Source: Bifidobacterium sp. (lineage in GTDB: Bacteria; Actinomycetota; Actinomycetes; Actinomycetales; Bifidobacteriaceae). Taken from it: DNA of 64,000 bases. Positions 54,004-61,785 of this stretch are shown here, piece after piece. The notes under the pieces are model-generated. The model saw only the letters and a list, made by a program, of their open reading frames with translations, was not told where the DNA came from and made no database searches. How positions within the stretch are numbered: position 1 is the first letter of the stretch; each line of letters begins with the position of its first letter. Position numbers and translations under genes: made by a program. The DNA is taken from contig NZ_JALCLM010000001.1 of assembly GCF_022647885.1 (NCBI RefSeq), positions 1,844,610 to 1,908,609 on the forward strand, given 5' to 3'.

Positions 54004-55107
54004 TTAACCAATCAGACCTGAACGAGCTACCCAATCCCCATAAAACACCACAAGGCCAACGAGTACCAGCAGCAGCTCAATCATCCAGAAACGCACCACA
54101 ACTTTTGATTCATGCCAACCTTTAAGCTCGAAATGATGGTGTATCGGTGCCATTTTGAACACCCTCTTATGAGTCATCTTAAAGAAACCAACTTGGATTA
54201 CATCTGATGCAGTCTCAATCACAAACAAACCACCGATTATCACAGCGAGCACTTCTGTATGTGTTGCAATCGATAATGCAGCAAACAATCCACCTAGAGA
54301 CAATGATCCTGTATCACCCATAAAAATCGAGGCGGGATTAGTGTTGTACCACAAGAATCCGAAACAGGCCACTGCTGCACAAACCGCAATAATCGACAAA
54401 TCGAGAGGATCTGAAACCGCATACGAATACCCAATGTGGTCACCTCCCTTAATATGGTAGCTTTCCCAAAAAGCAATAAGTCCATACCCAACGAAAGCAA
54501 TCATCGAGCTTCCCGCAGCAAGACCATCGAGACCATCAGTTAAATTCACCGCATTAGACCACGCTGTCATCAACAGATTCACCCAGAGTACAAACAACAC
54601 AGCAGCAAGTACTCGACCAGCAAAGTCAAACGTCAAAAATGGCTTTTCGATAAAAGAGATCCCAGCCTGAGCACTGGGGAAACCAGATTTGGTTGGAACC
54701 AACAGTGACAGCAGGGCATAAATAGTTGCTAATACAAACTGGCCAGCAAACTTCGCGCCAACGGAAAGACCTAAATTCTGCTTTTTCCTGACCTTCGCGA
54801 AATCATCAATGAACCCCAATAACCCCATCGACAGCATGGCAAACAGTACCAACAATGCCGACGATGAGGGTAAATCACCCCTGGAGCAATAACGATATAG
54901 CGCCGAACTCCCCCAGCCAAGCACTATTGCCAGATTAATGACCACACCGCCCATAATTGGGGTGCCTCGTTTAACCTGATGTGATTTCGGACCATCTTGG
55001 CGAATATATTGACCGTAATTAAGCTTATGAACTAGGCGAATGAGCAATGGCGTGCCAACAACGGTCACCACCAGCGAGACCAACATGCCAATAATCAGTG
55101 AAATCAA
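54004..55107 (-). CDS. mraY: phospho-MurNAc-pentapeptide transferase
   Basis: A 367-residue integral membrane enzyme making lipid I from UDP-MurNAc-pentapeptide and undecaprenyl phosphate. Ten helices are evident. Catalytic signatures are [42 protein letters not shown] and the His loop [14 protein letters not shown]. The start is probably a TTG at 55,107 in a TTGA overlap with the murF stop; an ATG seven codons on is possible. Confidence 0.95.
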   Translation of the reverse strand: MISLIIGMLVSLVVTVVGTPLLIRLVHKLNYGQYIRQDGPKSHQVKRGTPIMGGVVINLAIVLGWGSSALYRYCSRGDLPSSSALLVLFAMLSMGLLGFIDDFAKVRKKQNLGLSVGAKFAGQFVLATIYALLSLLVPTKSGFPSAQAGISFIEKPFLTFDFAGRVLAAVLFVLWVNLLMTAWSNAVNLTDGLDGLAAGSSMIAFVGYGLIAFWESYHIKGGDHIGYSYAVSDPLDLSIIAVCAAVACFGFLWYNTNPASIFMGDTGSLSLGGLFAALSIATHTEVLAVIIGGLFVIETASDVIQVGFFKMTHKRVFKMAPIHHHFELKGWHESKVVVRFWMIELLLVLVGLVVFYGDWVARSGLIG

Positions 55108-56684
55108 CGAAGAACCCCGCTGTCTTGTTGTGATGCCGAAGCATTATCCCTTTGAACTTGCTCCCAACGTTCTGCCAAAGCACTCAACCCCGAAACATGC
55201 GAACCTTTGAGTAACACCACCATATCGTGATGCTCATGAGCCAGAGCAGTCACCAGTTCGTCGGCCTTGTTGGCGTCTGACGCATATTCCACACGAATAT
55301 CCCCTGACGACGTTCCATCACCGCCCTGCTGAGCATTCATAGTTGCACCTTGCGCGAGTGATTCAGCCAAGGGGGCTAGCTCCTCAGTGCCTCCAACAGC
55401 TATAACTGCGTCCAAGCCTAGTTTGGCGCAATCTTCACCGATTTCGGTATGCAGTTGTAGCTCATCGTGACCAAGTTCAAGCATGGCTCCAAGCACTGCC
55501 ACGCGATACGGCTTTGGCGTATGATCAGCACCCCAGGCACTCAAGCCTCTCAGACCTGCGCGCATCGAATCAGGATTGGCGTTAAAAGAGTCATCAATCA
55601 AAGTGAAACTGACTTGATCTTTATTCACTGTTGAGATTGCCATACGATGTGGGCTTATACGCTGTTGTGATGCCAGCGAAGCAGCAATGTCTGATAACGA
55701 CAAACCGAGGTAATGTGCTACCGCCGCCGCAGCTAATGCATTCATCACGTTGTGCTCACCGCTGATGGCGAGTGCTACATCAACACTCGAATCAGTTCCT
55801 TGGAGCGTAAATGAGGGATGATCAAGCGCATCAACATGAATACCTTGTGCCGTCATATCGAGCTCTTGGTGGTCATTAAATAGAGGCGTCTCATCACTAA
55901 GAGGCAAACCGAACCACAGTACCTTAGCTGGAGCAAACTGCTGCATATCAGCAACATGTTTGTCATTAGCATTGAGCACAGCAACGCCATGTGGAAGTAA
56001 GCCCTGAACTATCTCACTTTTGGCTTTTGCGATATTCTCAACAGAACCAAATTCGCCCAAATGCGCCACTCCGACCTTCAAGGCGATAGAGATATCCGGT
56101 GGTGCAATTGTCGTCAGGTACGCTATCTCCCCAATGTGAGAAGCTCCCATCTCTGCAACTAAAAATCGCGTTGACGAGTTGACTTGCAAAGCTGTGAGTG
56201 GCAATCCAATCTCGTTATTGAATGATCCAACCGGCGCCACGGTACTCCCCAGGCGTCGCAACATAGTCGACAATAAGTCCTTTGTGGTCGTCTTTCCGAC
56301 TGATCCCGTGATGCCAATAATGGTGAAATCGTTACCACAATTCCGCCGTTTATCGATATTATGTCTTGCAAGCAAACCGAGAGCAGTGATGCTCGTATCC
56401 ACAACTATTTGCGGAATCGAAGCGCCGACAACTTCATGTTCCACAATCGCTGCAACGGCACCCGACTGTGCAATATTCGGAACAAATTTATGCCCATCCA
56501 CTCGTTCTCCAACGATGGCCACAAATACTGAGCCTTGGCGTAACTGGCGAGAATCGCTGTACACGCTGGAAGCAACTTGTTGCGTGTCGGCTACGTGTTC
56601 CCCAACAATTAGCCGACCGTTAATCGCCTCAGCGATTTCTTGCAAGGTCATCGGCATCATGCCGACAGTCTCGTCTTGATTCAT
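55104..56684 (-). CDS. murF: UDP-MurNAc-tripeptide-D-alanyl-D-alanine ligase
   Basis: A ligase of about 526 residues completing the UDP-MurNAc-pentapeptide. IIGITGSVGKTTTKDLLSTM is the ATP loop, SFNNEIGLPLTAL the following signature, and DDSFNANPDSMRAGL the C-terminal one. The N-terminus carries the Mur ligase substrate domain with SDSRQLRQGSVFVAI. The ATG at 56,684 has AAGGTG six bases upstream; the GTG three codons earlier overlaps that site. It follows the murE-like gene by 10 bp. Confidence 0.94.
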   Translation of the reverse strand: MNQDETVGMMPMTLQEIAEAINGRLIVGEHVADTQQVASSVYSDSRQLRQGSVFVAIVGERVDGHKFVPNIAQSGAVAAIVEHEVVGASIPQIVVDTSITALGLLARHNIDKRRNCGNDFTIIGITGSVGKTTTKDLLSTMLRRLGSTVAPVGSFNNEIGLPLTALQVNSSTRFLVAEMGASHIGEIAYLTTIAPPDISIALKVGVAHLGEFGSVENIAKAKSEIVQGLLPHGVAVLNANDKHVADMQQFAPAKVLWFGLPLSDETPLFNDHQELDMTAQGIHVDALDHPSFTLQGTDSSVDVALAISGEHNVMNALAAAAVAHYLGLSLSDIAASLASQQRISPHRMAISTVNKDQVSFTLIDDSFNANPDSMRAGLRGLSAWGADHTPKPYRVAVLGAMLELGHDELQLHTEIGEDCAKLGLDAVIAVGGTEELAPLAESLAQGATMNAQQGGDGTSSGDIRVEYASDANKADELVTALAHEHHDMVVLLKGSHVSGLSALAERWEQVQRDNASASQQDSGVLR

Positions 56685-56694
56685 CGTATGCACC

Positions 56695-57597
56695 TTACGA
56701 CAACTCCCTCGAAACGCGTAGAGCGCTTCGTATATTGTTCTTCTTCACTCCTGCGGACATAACCATCGCTATACTCAACGACAATCGCATCGTTGAATCG
56801 TCCTCTTGGAATACGTTCGATTGCACGGCAAGCGAGTCAGAGTCTTCATTCCTTGACGCCACATTCGTGCGATCTCCTAACGCAAAACCAAAGATACGAG
56901 AAGCCTGTTCAGCCAACACTTCCTGTTGCCCGCGACGCAATGTTGCGCGCTGAGCAAGGCTGAGCACATCCACTTCTACAGCATGCAAAGCGTCTTTCTG
57001 CAATGTGTCACGATCTGCAGATATCGCCACTGCAGAAGCACCATCTTCGACACAAACCGACAGCATTCTCTGCATATCGATTGCACTCAAGGGATATTGC
57101 AAATCAAGCTGACGATCGAGAGAATATGAGCCTGAAGCACTGACCACACCAACTGGATTACCTAAAACGTGCAAAAACTCTGCAAGGACTTTGACCGATG
57201 CCGAAGCATCCTCTCCGTACACAGCAAAAACGGCAAGAGATTGTGAAGGCTTACCAGCGATATCGGCGGCGAGTTCAGCGATTTGTTTGGCATCAAGATC
57301 GCCAAACAACACGGGAATATCAGTTTCTTGCAAAGCCGCGCGCGCTGAAGCTGGTGCTAAAACCGCATATGCTCCACGCCGCTCAGCCAGAGCAATGAGT
57401 TGATTGTCCACTTCCCCTTTGTCTGCAGACAACCGTCCTGGAAGCAACAACGATCCTGGTCTGACTGAATCCACATCATCAGCGATTGAAGTGACCGTCA
57501 CCGGTTCAGAAAAACGTGGAGATGCCACAAGACCATACTGAGAGCAGAGGTAGCCCAGCGTCATGCGCTGTGCAATTGATTCGCCCAATGCACTCAT
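56695..57597 (-). CDS. MurE-like protein lacking catalytic motifs
   Basis: A 300-residue protein in the murE position between ftsI and murF. It keeps the outline of a MurE N-terminal and central domain: VTVTSIADDVDSVRPGSLLL matches the substrate-domain start, and later DLQYPLSAIDMQRMLSVCVE and AVAISADRDTLQ line up with the TTP..LELQ.LL and VMEVSSH regions. The ATP loop GTNGKTT is replaced by AVYGEDASASVKV, the DH signature is gone, and the whole C-terminal ligase domain (about 150-200 residues) is absent. It cannot be a working ligase; an active MurE must be encoded elsewhere. The ATG at 57,597 has GAGG seven bases upstream. Confidence 0.82.
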   Translation of the reverse strand: MSALGESIAQRMTLGYLCSQYGLVASPRFSEPVTVTSIADDVDSVRPGSLLLPGRLSADKGEVDNQLIALAERRGAYAVLAPASARAALQETDIPVLFGDLDAKQIAELAADIAGKPSQSLAVFAVYGEDASASVKVLAEFLHVLGNPVGVVSASGSYSLDRQLDLQYPLSAIDMQRMLSVCVEDGASAVAISADRDTLQKDALHAVEVDVLSLAQRATLRRGQQEVLAEQASRIFGFALGDRTNVASRNEDSDSLAVQSNVFQEDDSTMRLSLSIAMVMSAGVKKNNIRSALRVSRELS

Positions 57598-57707
57598 CGT
57601 CCCGCCTCTCATCTTCACTATGAAACCAACGGCTTGGATCCGCAGTTATCACGTTTGTATCCAGTTCTTCACAATCCGCCAATCACCCGGAGCGAATCGT
57701 ACTGCTA

Positions 57708-59504
57708 TCACCAATCTACTGGAATAGCATCATTGCGCGGCGTAGAGGTTGGAACCTCATATTTCTGCATAAGGAATTCACCAATATTGGCAAAAACCGG
57801 CCCCGCAGTTAAACCGCCATAAGTGCCCTGTGGATCTTTCATAACCACGGTAACCACAAACTGTGGGTTATCTGCAGGAAGCACTCCAACCCAATCTGCG
57901 ACTATTGAGGTTAAACCGCCACCAGAACCAGCGACTTCTGCCGTACCAGTTTTTGCGGCAACTCGGTATCCGTCGACTGCTGCGACTTTCTTGTATTTCT
58001 CTGCAACCGACTCCATTGCATTGAGCACTTGAGCAGAAACCGAAGAACTCACTACTTGCGTGGAAGACGTTTTCGGTTTAGTTACCTTGCCGTCAGCACT
58101 GGTGACCGAATCAATAATCGACTGCTGTTGCTTAACACCTTTGTTGGCTATGGTGGACACAGCATTGGTAACTTGTAGGGCGTTGGTAGCATACCCTTGA
58201 CCAAACAACACCGTGTTGCGGGTTCGTTTATCCCAGTTTTCAGAAGAGCTTAGCAAACCTTGCGATTCACCGGATAGCCCCATCCCAGAAGCCTGACCTA
58301 TACCAAACTTTGTCAGATATGCATATCTCTGAGCAGTGGAATACTGCTCACCAGCCATGACCATGCCAACATTTGAGGAATTCTGCAAAATCCCCGCCAA
58401 AGTCCATCGCTCAGTCCCATGAGACTCAGAATCGTGGTATTGCTGACCGTCAACATTGATGCTGTACGGGACACTAAATTCATCAGTAATTTTGTGAGTA
58501 CCCTCTTGCAACATTCCCGCCAGTGAAATGATCTTGCCAACTGAGCCAGGCTCAAAAGTCTCAGTCACAGCAAGCGAAGGATTCATTTTAGCTTCGGTAC
58601 TTCCGGCCTGTACTTGGTCCGTCCCAGCTAGCGCAAGAATTTTGGCATCAGACACGCGCTGCACCACAGCAATGGCCCACTTCGCCTGATACTTCTCTTG
58701 TCCCTCTTTCAATGCTTTTTCGACATACCATTGCACATCTCTGTCTAAAGACAGTTTGACTGTTGAACCATCGACAGCAGCTTTTGATTCAGTTTGCGTT
58801 CCTGGAATCTGCTGCCCATTGGCACCTCGTTGGTATATCTGATAGCCATTAACACCTGTTAAAGCACTATTTTCCATCTTCTCTATACCGGAAACACCAT
58901 TGTCATCGCTGTCTACACCACCCAGCAAGGAACCCATCAATGTGCCGTTCGGATAAGTTCTTTCACTGCTAAGCTCGGCACTGATAATGCCGCTGAGATT
59001 CAATTTATCAATACTGCGCTTAACAGAAGGAACCACATCCTCCTTAATAACTACATATTGATTGGTGCCGGTCAACATAGCACCGAGTTGAAGACGATCC
59101 ATACCAAGTACAGGAGCTAGCAGGCGTGCAACAGCAGCAGGGCCAGTAGCTCCAACCGGTTTACCGTCAATGCTGTGGCAGTTACTCTTTGTTTTCGCTG
59201 TGCACGTGGTGGGTTGGAAGCTTGCCGCGAATTTAGGATTACCAATAATCGTGTAGCGTTCCACACTTTGGGCGAGCACAATACCATTCGTGTCAGTGAC
59301 CTTACCGCGCTCAGCCTGTAATACCTTAGTAGTCGTTCTGCTTGCTGTTGCAGCCTCAGCTGTTGTTTTTCCATCGAGAAGCTGAATATAGGCAAGCTTC
59401 GCTACAGCAGACGATGCTATAAATGCAATAACAAAGCAAACGATAATAACTCGTTTACCAAATGAGCTGCAGCCTTTCCAAAACGCCATACCGGATCGAA
59501 TCAT
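57708..59504 (-). CDS. ftsI: septal penicillin-binding protein FtsI
   Basis: A 598-residue class B transpeptidase that cross-links septal peptidoglycan. One membrane anchor (about residues 18-38) is followed by the dimerisation domain and the penicillin-binding domain with SVGK (in EPGSVGKIIS, nucleophile Ser), SSN (in LQNSSNVGMV) and KTGT (in AAKTGTAEVAG). It starts in an ATGA overlap with ftsL. No PASTA repeats are present. It works with FtsW encoded further along the operon. Confidence 0.95.
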   Translation of the reverse strand: MIRSGMAFWKGCSSFGKRVIIVCFVIAFIASSAVAKLAYIQLLDGKTTAEAATASRTTTKVLQAERGKVTDTNGIVLAQSVERYTIIGNPKFAASFQPTTCTAKTKSNCHSIDGKPVGATGPAAVARLLAPVLGMDRLQLGAMLTGTNQYVVIKEDVVPSVKRSIDKLNLSGIISAELSSERTYPNGTLMGSLLGGVDSDDNGVSGIEKMENSALTGVNGYQIYQRGANGQQIPGTQTESKAAVDGSTVKLSLDRDVQWYVEKALKEGQEKYQAKWAIAVVQRVSDAKILALAGTDQVQAGSTEAKMNPSLAVTETFEPGSVGKIISLAGMLQEGTHKITDEFSVPYSINVDGQQYHDSESHGTERWTLAGILQNSSNVGMVMAGEQYSTAQRYAYLTKFGIGQASGMGLSGESQGLLSSSENWDKRTRNTVLFGQGYATNALQVTNAVSTIANKGVKQQQSIIDSVTSADGKVTKPKTSSTQVVSSSVSAQVLNAMESVAEKYKKVAAVDGYRVAAKTGTAEVAGSGGGLTSIVADWVGVLPADNPQFVVTVVMKDPQGTYGGLTAGPVFANIGEFLMQKYEVPTSTPRNDAIPVDW

Positions 59505-59962
59505 TGCTGCCCCTTGCTATCAGTTGCAGCCTTATACCCTTGGAGATCTATACTGATTGATCCCTTCTGAGGTATCATGCCCATCTTCTCGGCCTTGTCA
59601 GGTAACGACGCTTGAAGCTCATCCAATTTGCTCTGATCATCTTGAATGTCCTGATTCAATCTGCTGATTGACTGCTGTGTTGTAGTAGCTTCAAAAGAAT
59701 TCTCAATCATCTGTGTCCTGAGCATCAGTGACACCACAAGGCTTGCCCCCAAAATGCTCAGCGCAACCACAATGTGAAATAATGGCGCGCGTCGCGTGCG
59801 AGTCCATACCAACAGTCGTCGAGCACCATCGAGCATGATCTCTCGGCTACCTTGTTTGCCAGAAACCACATGTAACTGTGGCCGTGTGGATGAAGGTTGT
59901 GCCTGCGGACGCCGCTTATCAGGCATCGCGCCTGAGCGCACTGAGCGTTGTACTGCTGGCAT
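59501..59962 (-). CDS. ftsL: FtsL-like division protein
   Basis: A 153-residue bitopic membrane protein. A basic cytoplasmic N-terminus of about 60 residues precedes one helix (LFHIVVALSILGASLVVSLML) and an outside coiled coil (QSISRLNQDIQDDQSKLDEL), which is the FtsL layout. Sequence conservation in this family is low, so the call rests on size, topology and position between rsmH and ftsI. AAGGAGA precedes the start; the stop overlaps ftsI by four bases. Confidence 0.8.
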   Translation of the reverse strand: MPAVQRSVRSGAMPDKRRPQAQPSSTRPQLHVVSGKQGSREIMLDGARRLLVWTRTRRAPLFHIVVALSILGASLVVSLMLRTQMIENSFEATTTQQSISRLNQDIQDDQSKLDELQASLPDKAEKMGMIPQKGSISIDLQGYKAATDSKGQQ

Positions 59963-59964
59963 GC

Positions 59965-61026
59965 TTATCTCCTTCTCCCCTGAGACGATTGATGGTGTTC
60001 ATTTGGACGCTGGTCGTGACGTTCGAAGCCATGGGAAACCTCATCGAACATTCGAATCCATCGTTTCGGCAACTCTCTGGTCAGCTCAACGGCTCTGAGT
60101 CTCACAGAAGCCGAACGCGGATTACTGGCAATTTCCTCATCGTCAGCCTTTATGGCACCACGTGTAAGGTCTCTGAAAACCGGCTGAGCCTCATCGGGAA
60201 TCACTGGTAATCCGGGAGGCACATCAGCAGTCATTCCCTTAGCCATAAATCGTTTAACTGTGCGATCTTCTAGAGAGTGATATGACTCAACAACTAACCG
60301 ACCTCCCACACTGAGATGGTCTGCAATCTGTGGCAGTGTTCGTGAGAGTTTGGTAAGTTCGCCATTCACTTCAATACGCAATGCTTGGAACACCCGCTTT
60401 GCTGGGTTGCCTGCAGGCCTGTGGGCTTTAGGAACCACACGATCTACTAGCTCACTCAGTTGCCTTGAACTGACAATGGCGGATTCCTCACGCTCATGTA
60501 CGATGGCACGTGCAATTGGACGGCTAAAACGTTCCTCACCATATTCATGGAAAATATATGCCAAGTCGCGGGCATCGTACTCACGCAATATGCCCTGTGC
60601 TGTCAATTCTTGAGAAACATCCATACGCATATCCAGAGGTGCATCCTGCGCATAAGTGAAACCTCGTTCACGTTCGTCAATTTGCAAACTGGACAAACCC
60701 AAATCCATAAACACCGCTTGCACGCGCTGCACGTTCATATCGTCAAGTACGTCACCAAATTCATCGAATGCAGCATGAACGGGGGTGAAACGTGATGAGA
60801 AACCAGCGTCAGCAATCCGTGTCGATGCCAGATTGAGTGCCTCGGCGTCACGGTCAATCCCAATCAGCGTTGCTTGGGGACATGCCTCAAGGAACGCAAT
60901 AGCATGACCCGCAAGACCCAAGGTGCAGTCAACCACAGTCGAATCGGGTTCAAGCAAAGCTGGAGACACTAAAGAAACACAAGTATTAAGCAGCACTGGC
61001 TGGTGTATCTCATTGAGATTAGTCAT
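59965..61026 (-). CDS. rsmH: 16S rRNA (cytosine(1402)-N(4))-methyltransferase
   Basis: A 353-residue SAM-dependent enzyme (MraW) methylating C1402 of 16S rRNA. Motif I is VVDCTLGLAGHAIAFLE, followed by VFMDLGLSSLQIDERERGF, the family signature, and later PAKRVFQALRIEVNGEL and VESYHSLEDRTVKRF. Its start codon shares one base with the mraZ stop (TGATG), indicating coupling. It is the second gene of the dcw operon. Confidence 0.95.
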   Translation of the reverse strand: MTNLNEIHQPVLLNTCVSLVSPALLEPDSTVVDCTLGLAGHAIAFLEACPQATLIGIDRDAEALNLASTRIADAGFSSRFTPVHAAFDEFGDVLDDMNVQRVQAVFMDLGLSSLQIDERERGFTYAQDAPLDMRMDVSQELTAQGILREYDARDLAYIFHEYGEERFSRPIARAIVHEREESAIVSSRQLSELVDRVVPKAHRPAGNPAKRVFQALRIEVNGELTKLSRTLPQIADHLSVGGRLVVESYHSLEDRTVKRFMAKGMTADVPPGLPVIPDEAQPVFRDLTRGAIKADDEEIASNPRSASVRLRAVELTRELPKRWIRMFDEVSHGFERHDQRPNEHHQSSQGRRR

Positions 61027-61535
61027 CAGAATTCCACCCCCGGTAATACATCGTCTGCAATATCGGAATACCCCTGTTCCTTACTTGCTAAGTAAGATTC
61101 CCAAGCGGCGGTGTCCCAAATCTCCGCCCTAGTACCAACGCCAATCACTACAACGTCATCACTCAAGTGCGCGTAGTCACGTAGCATCTGAGGAACCAGC
61201 ACACGCCCTTGTTTGTCAGGTTTCTGTTCAACTGCTCCTGAGAGGAATACTCGTAGATACTCTCGAGCGGCTTTATTACCCATCGAAGTGCGTTGAATTT
61301 GTACAGCAACACGCCTGAACTCTCGCTGCGGCAAGAGATAAATACAGCGTTCCTGCCCTCTCGCCATTACTAAACCTGGTCCGAGCTGGCTACGTAATTT
61401 TGCCGGTAGCGCCAAACGGCCTTTGTCATCAACTTTCGGAGTGTATGTACCGAGGAGCAGGGGGGGAAGCTCCTGCATTCCTTCTGCACTAAGGGTTTCG
61501 GTGGGGTTCTGCTCTGCATCGTCGGCACTTAGCAT
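61026..61535 (-). CDS. mraZ: transcriptional regulator MraZ
   Basis: A 169-residue regulator with two AbrB-like repeats: YTPKVDDKGRLALPAKLR (about 31-48) and QKPDKQGRVLVPQMLR (about 104-119), each with the DxxGR core. An N-terminal extension of 28 residues is longer than in E. coli (152 aa). MraZ binds repeats in front of its own operon and controls dcw expression; four such boxes lie 56 bp upstream of its start. AAGGAGGT precedes the ATG. Confidence 0.95.
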   Translation of the reverse strand: MLSADDAEQNPTETLSAEGMQELPPLLLGTYTPKVDDKGRLALPAKLRSQLGPGLVMARGQERCIYLLPQREFRRVAVQIQRTSMGNKAAREYLRVFLSGAVEQKPDKQGRVLVPQMLRDYAHLSDDVVVIGVGTRAEIWDTAAWESYLASKEQGYSDIADDVLPGVEF

Positions 61536-61590
61536 GACCCACCTCCTTCACCGCTGCGCTGTCTGGTATGCTCAATCGCCTGACTGTTTC

Positions 61591-61624
61591 CCCACTTTAC
61601 CCCATAGTTCCCCATTCTTACCCA
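61591..61624 (-). promoter_or_regulatory. MraZ-binding box array (four TGGG at 10-bp steps)
   Basis: CCCA occurs at 61,591, 61,601, 61,611 and 61,621 on the plus strand, so TGGG repeats exactly every 10 bp on the mraZ coding strand, ending 56 bp before the start codon. Tandem TGGG-type boxes at one helical turn are the known MraZ target. Most described arrays have three boxes; this has four. Confidence 0.85.
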
Positions 61625-61785
61625 CTTAATGTGTAACCAACAGGTGATTCAGCTCACGATTGCCACATCTGACAGATAAACGTGATCGTTCGTAGACACA
61701 TTGCATAACCCTCATAGCCCTTGCAACGTAGAGGCTTCGAGGTATATTAGATTGCTCAGTTTGAGGACCCGAGAAACGGATATGC

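Noticed and set aside
56695-57597. Functional murE
   Set aside because: ATP loop, catalytic signatures and C-terminal domain are all missing, so it cannot carry out the ligation.
61591-61624. CRISPR-like array at the CCCA repeats
   Set aside because: The unit is 4 bp at a 10-bp period in a promoter, which is the MraZ-box pattern. No CRISPR array or cas gene was seen anywhere in the window.
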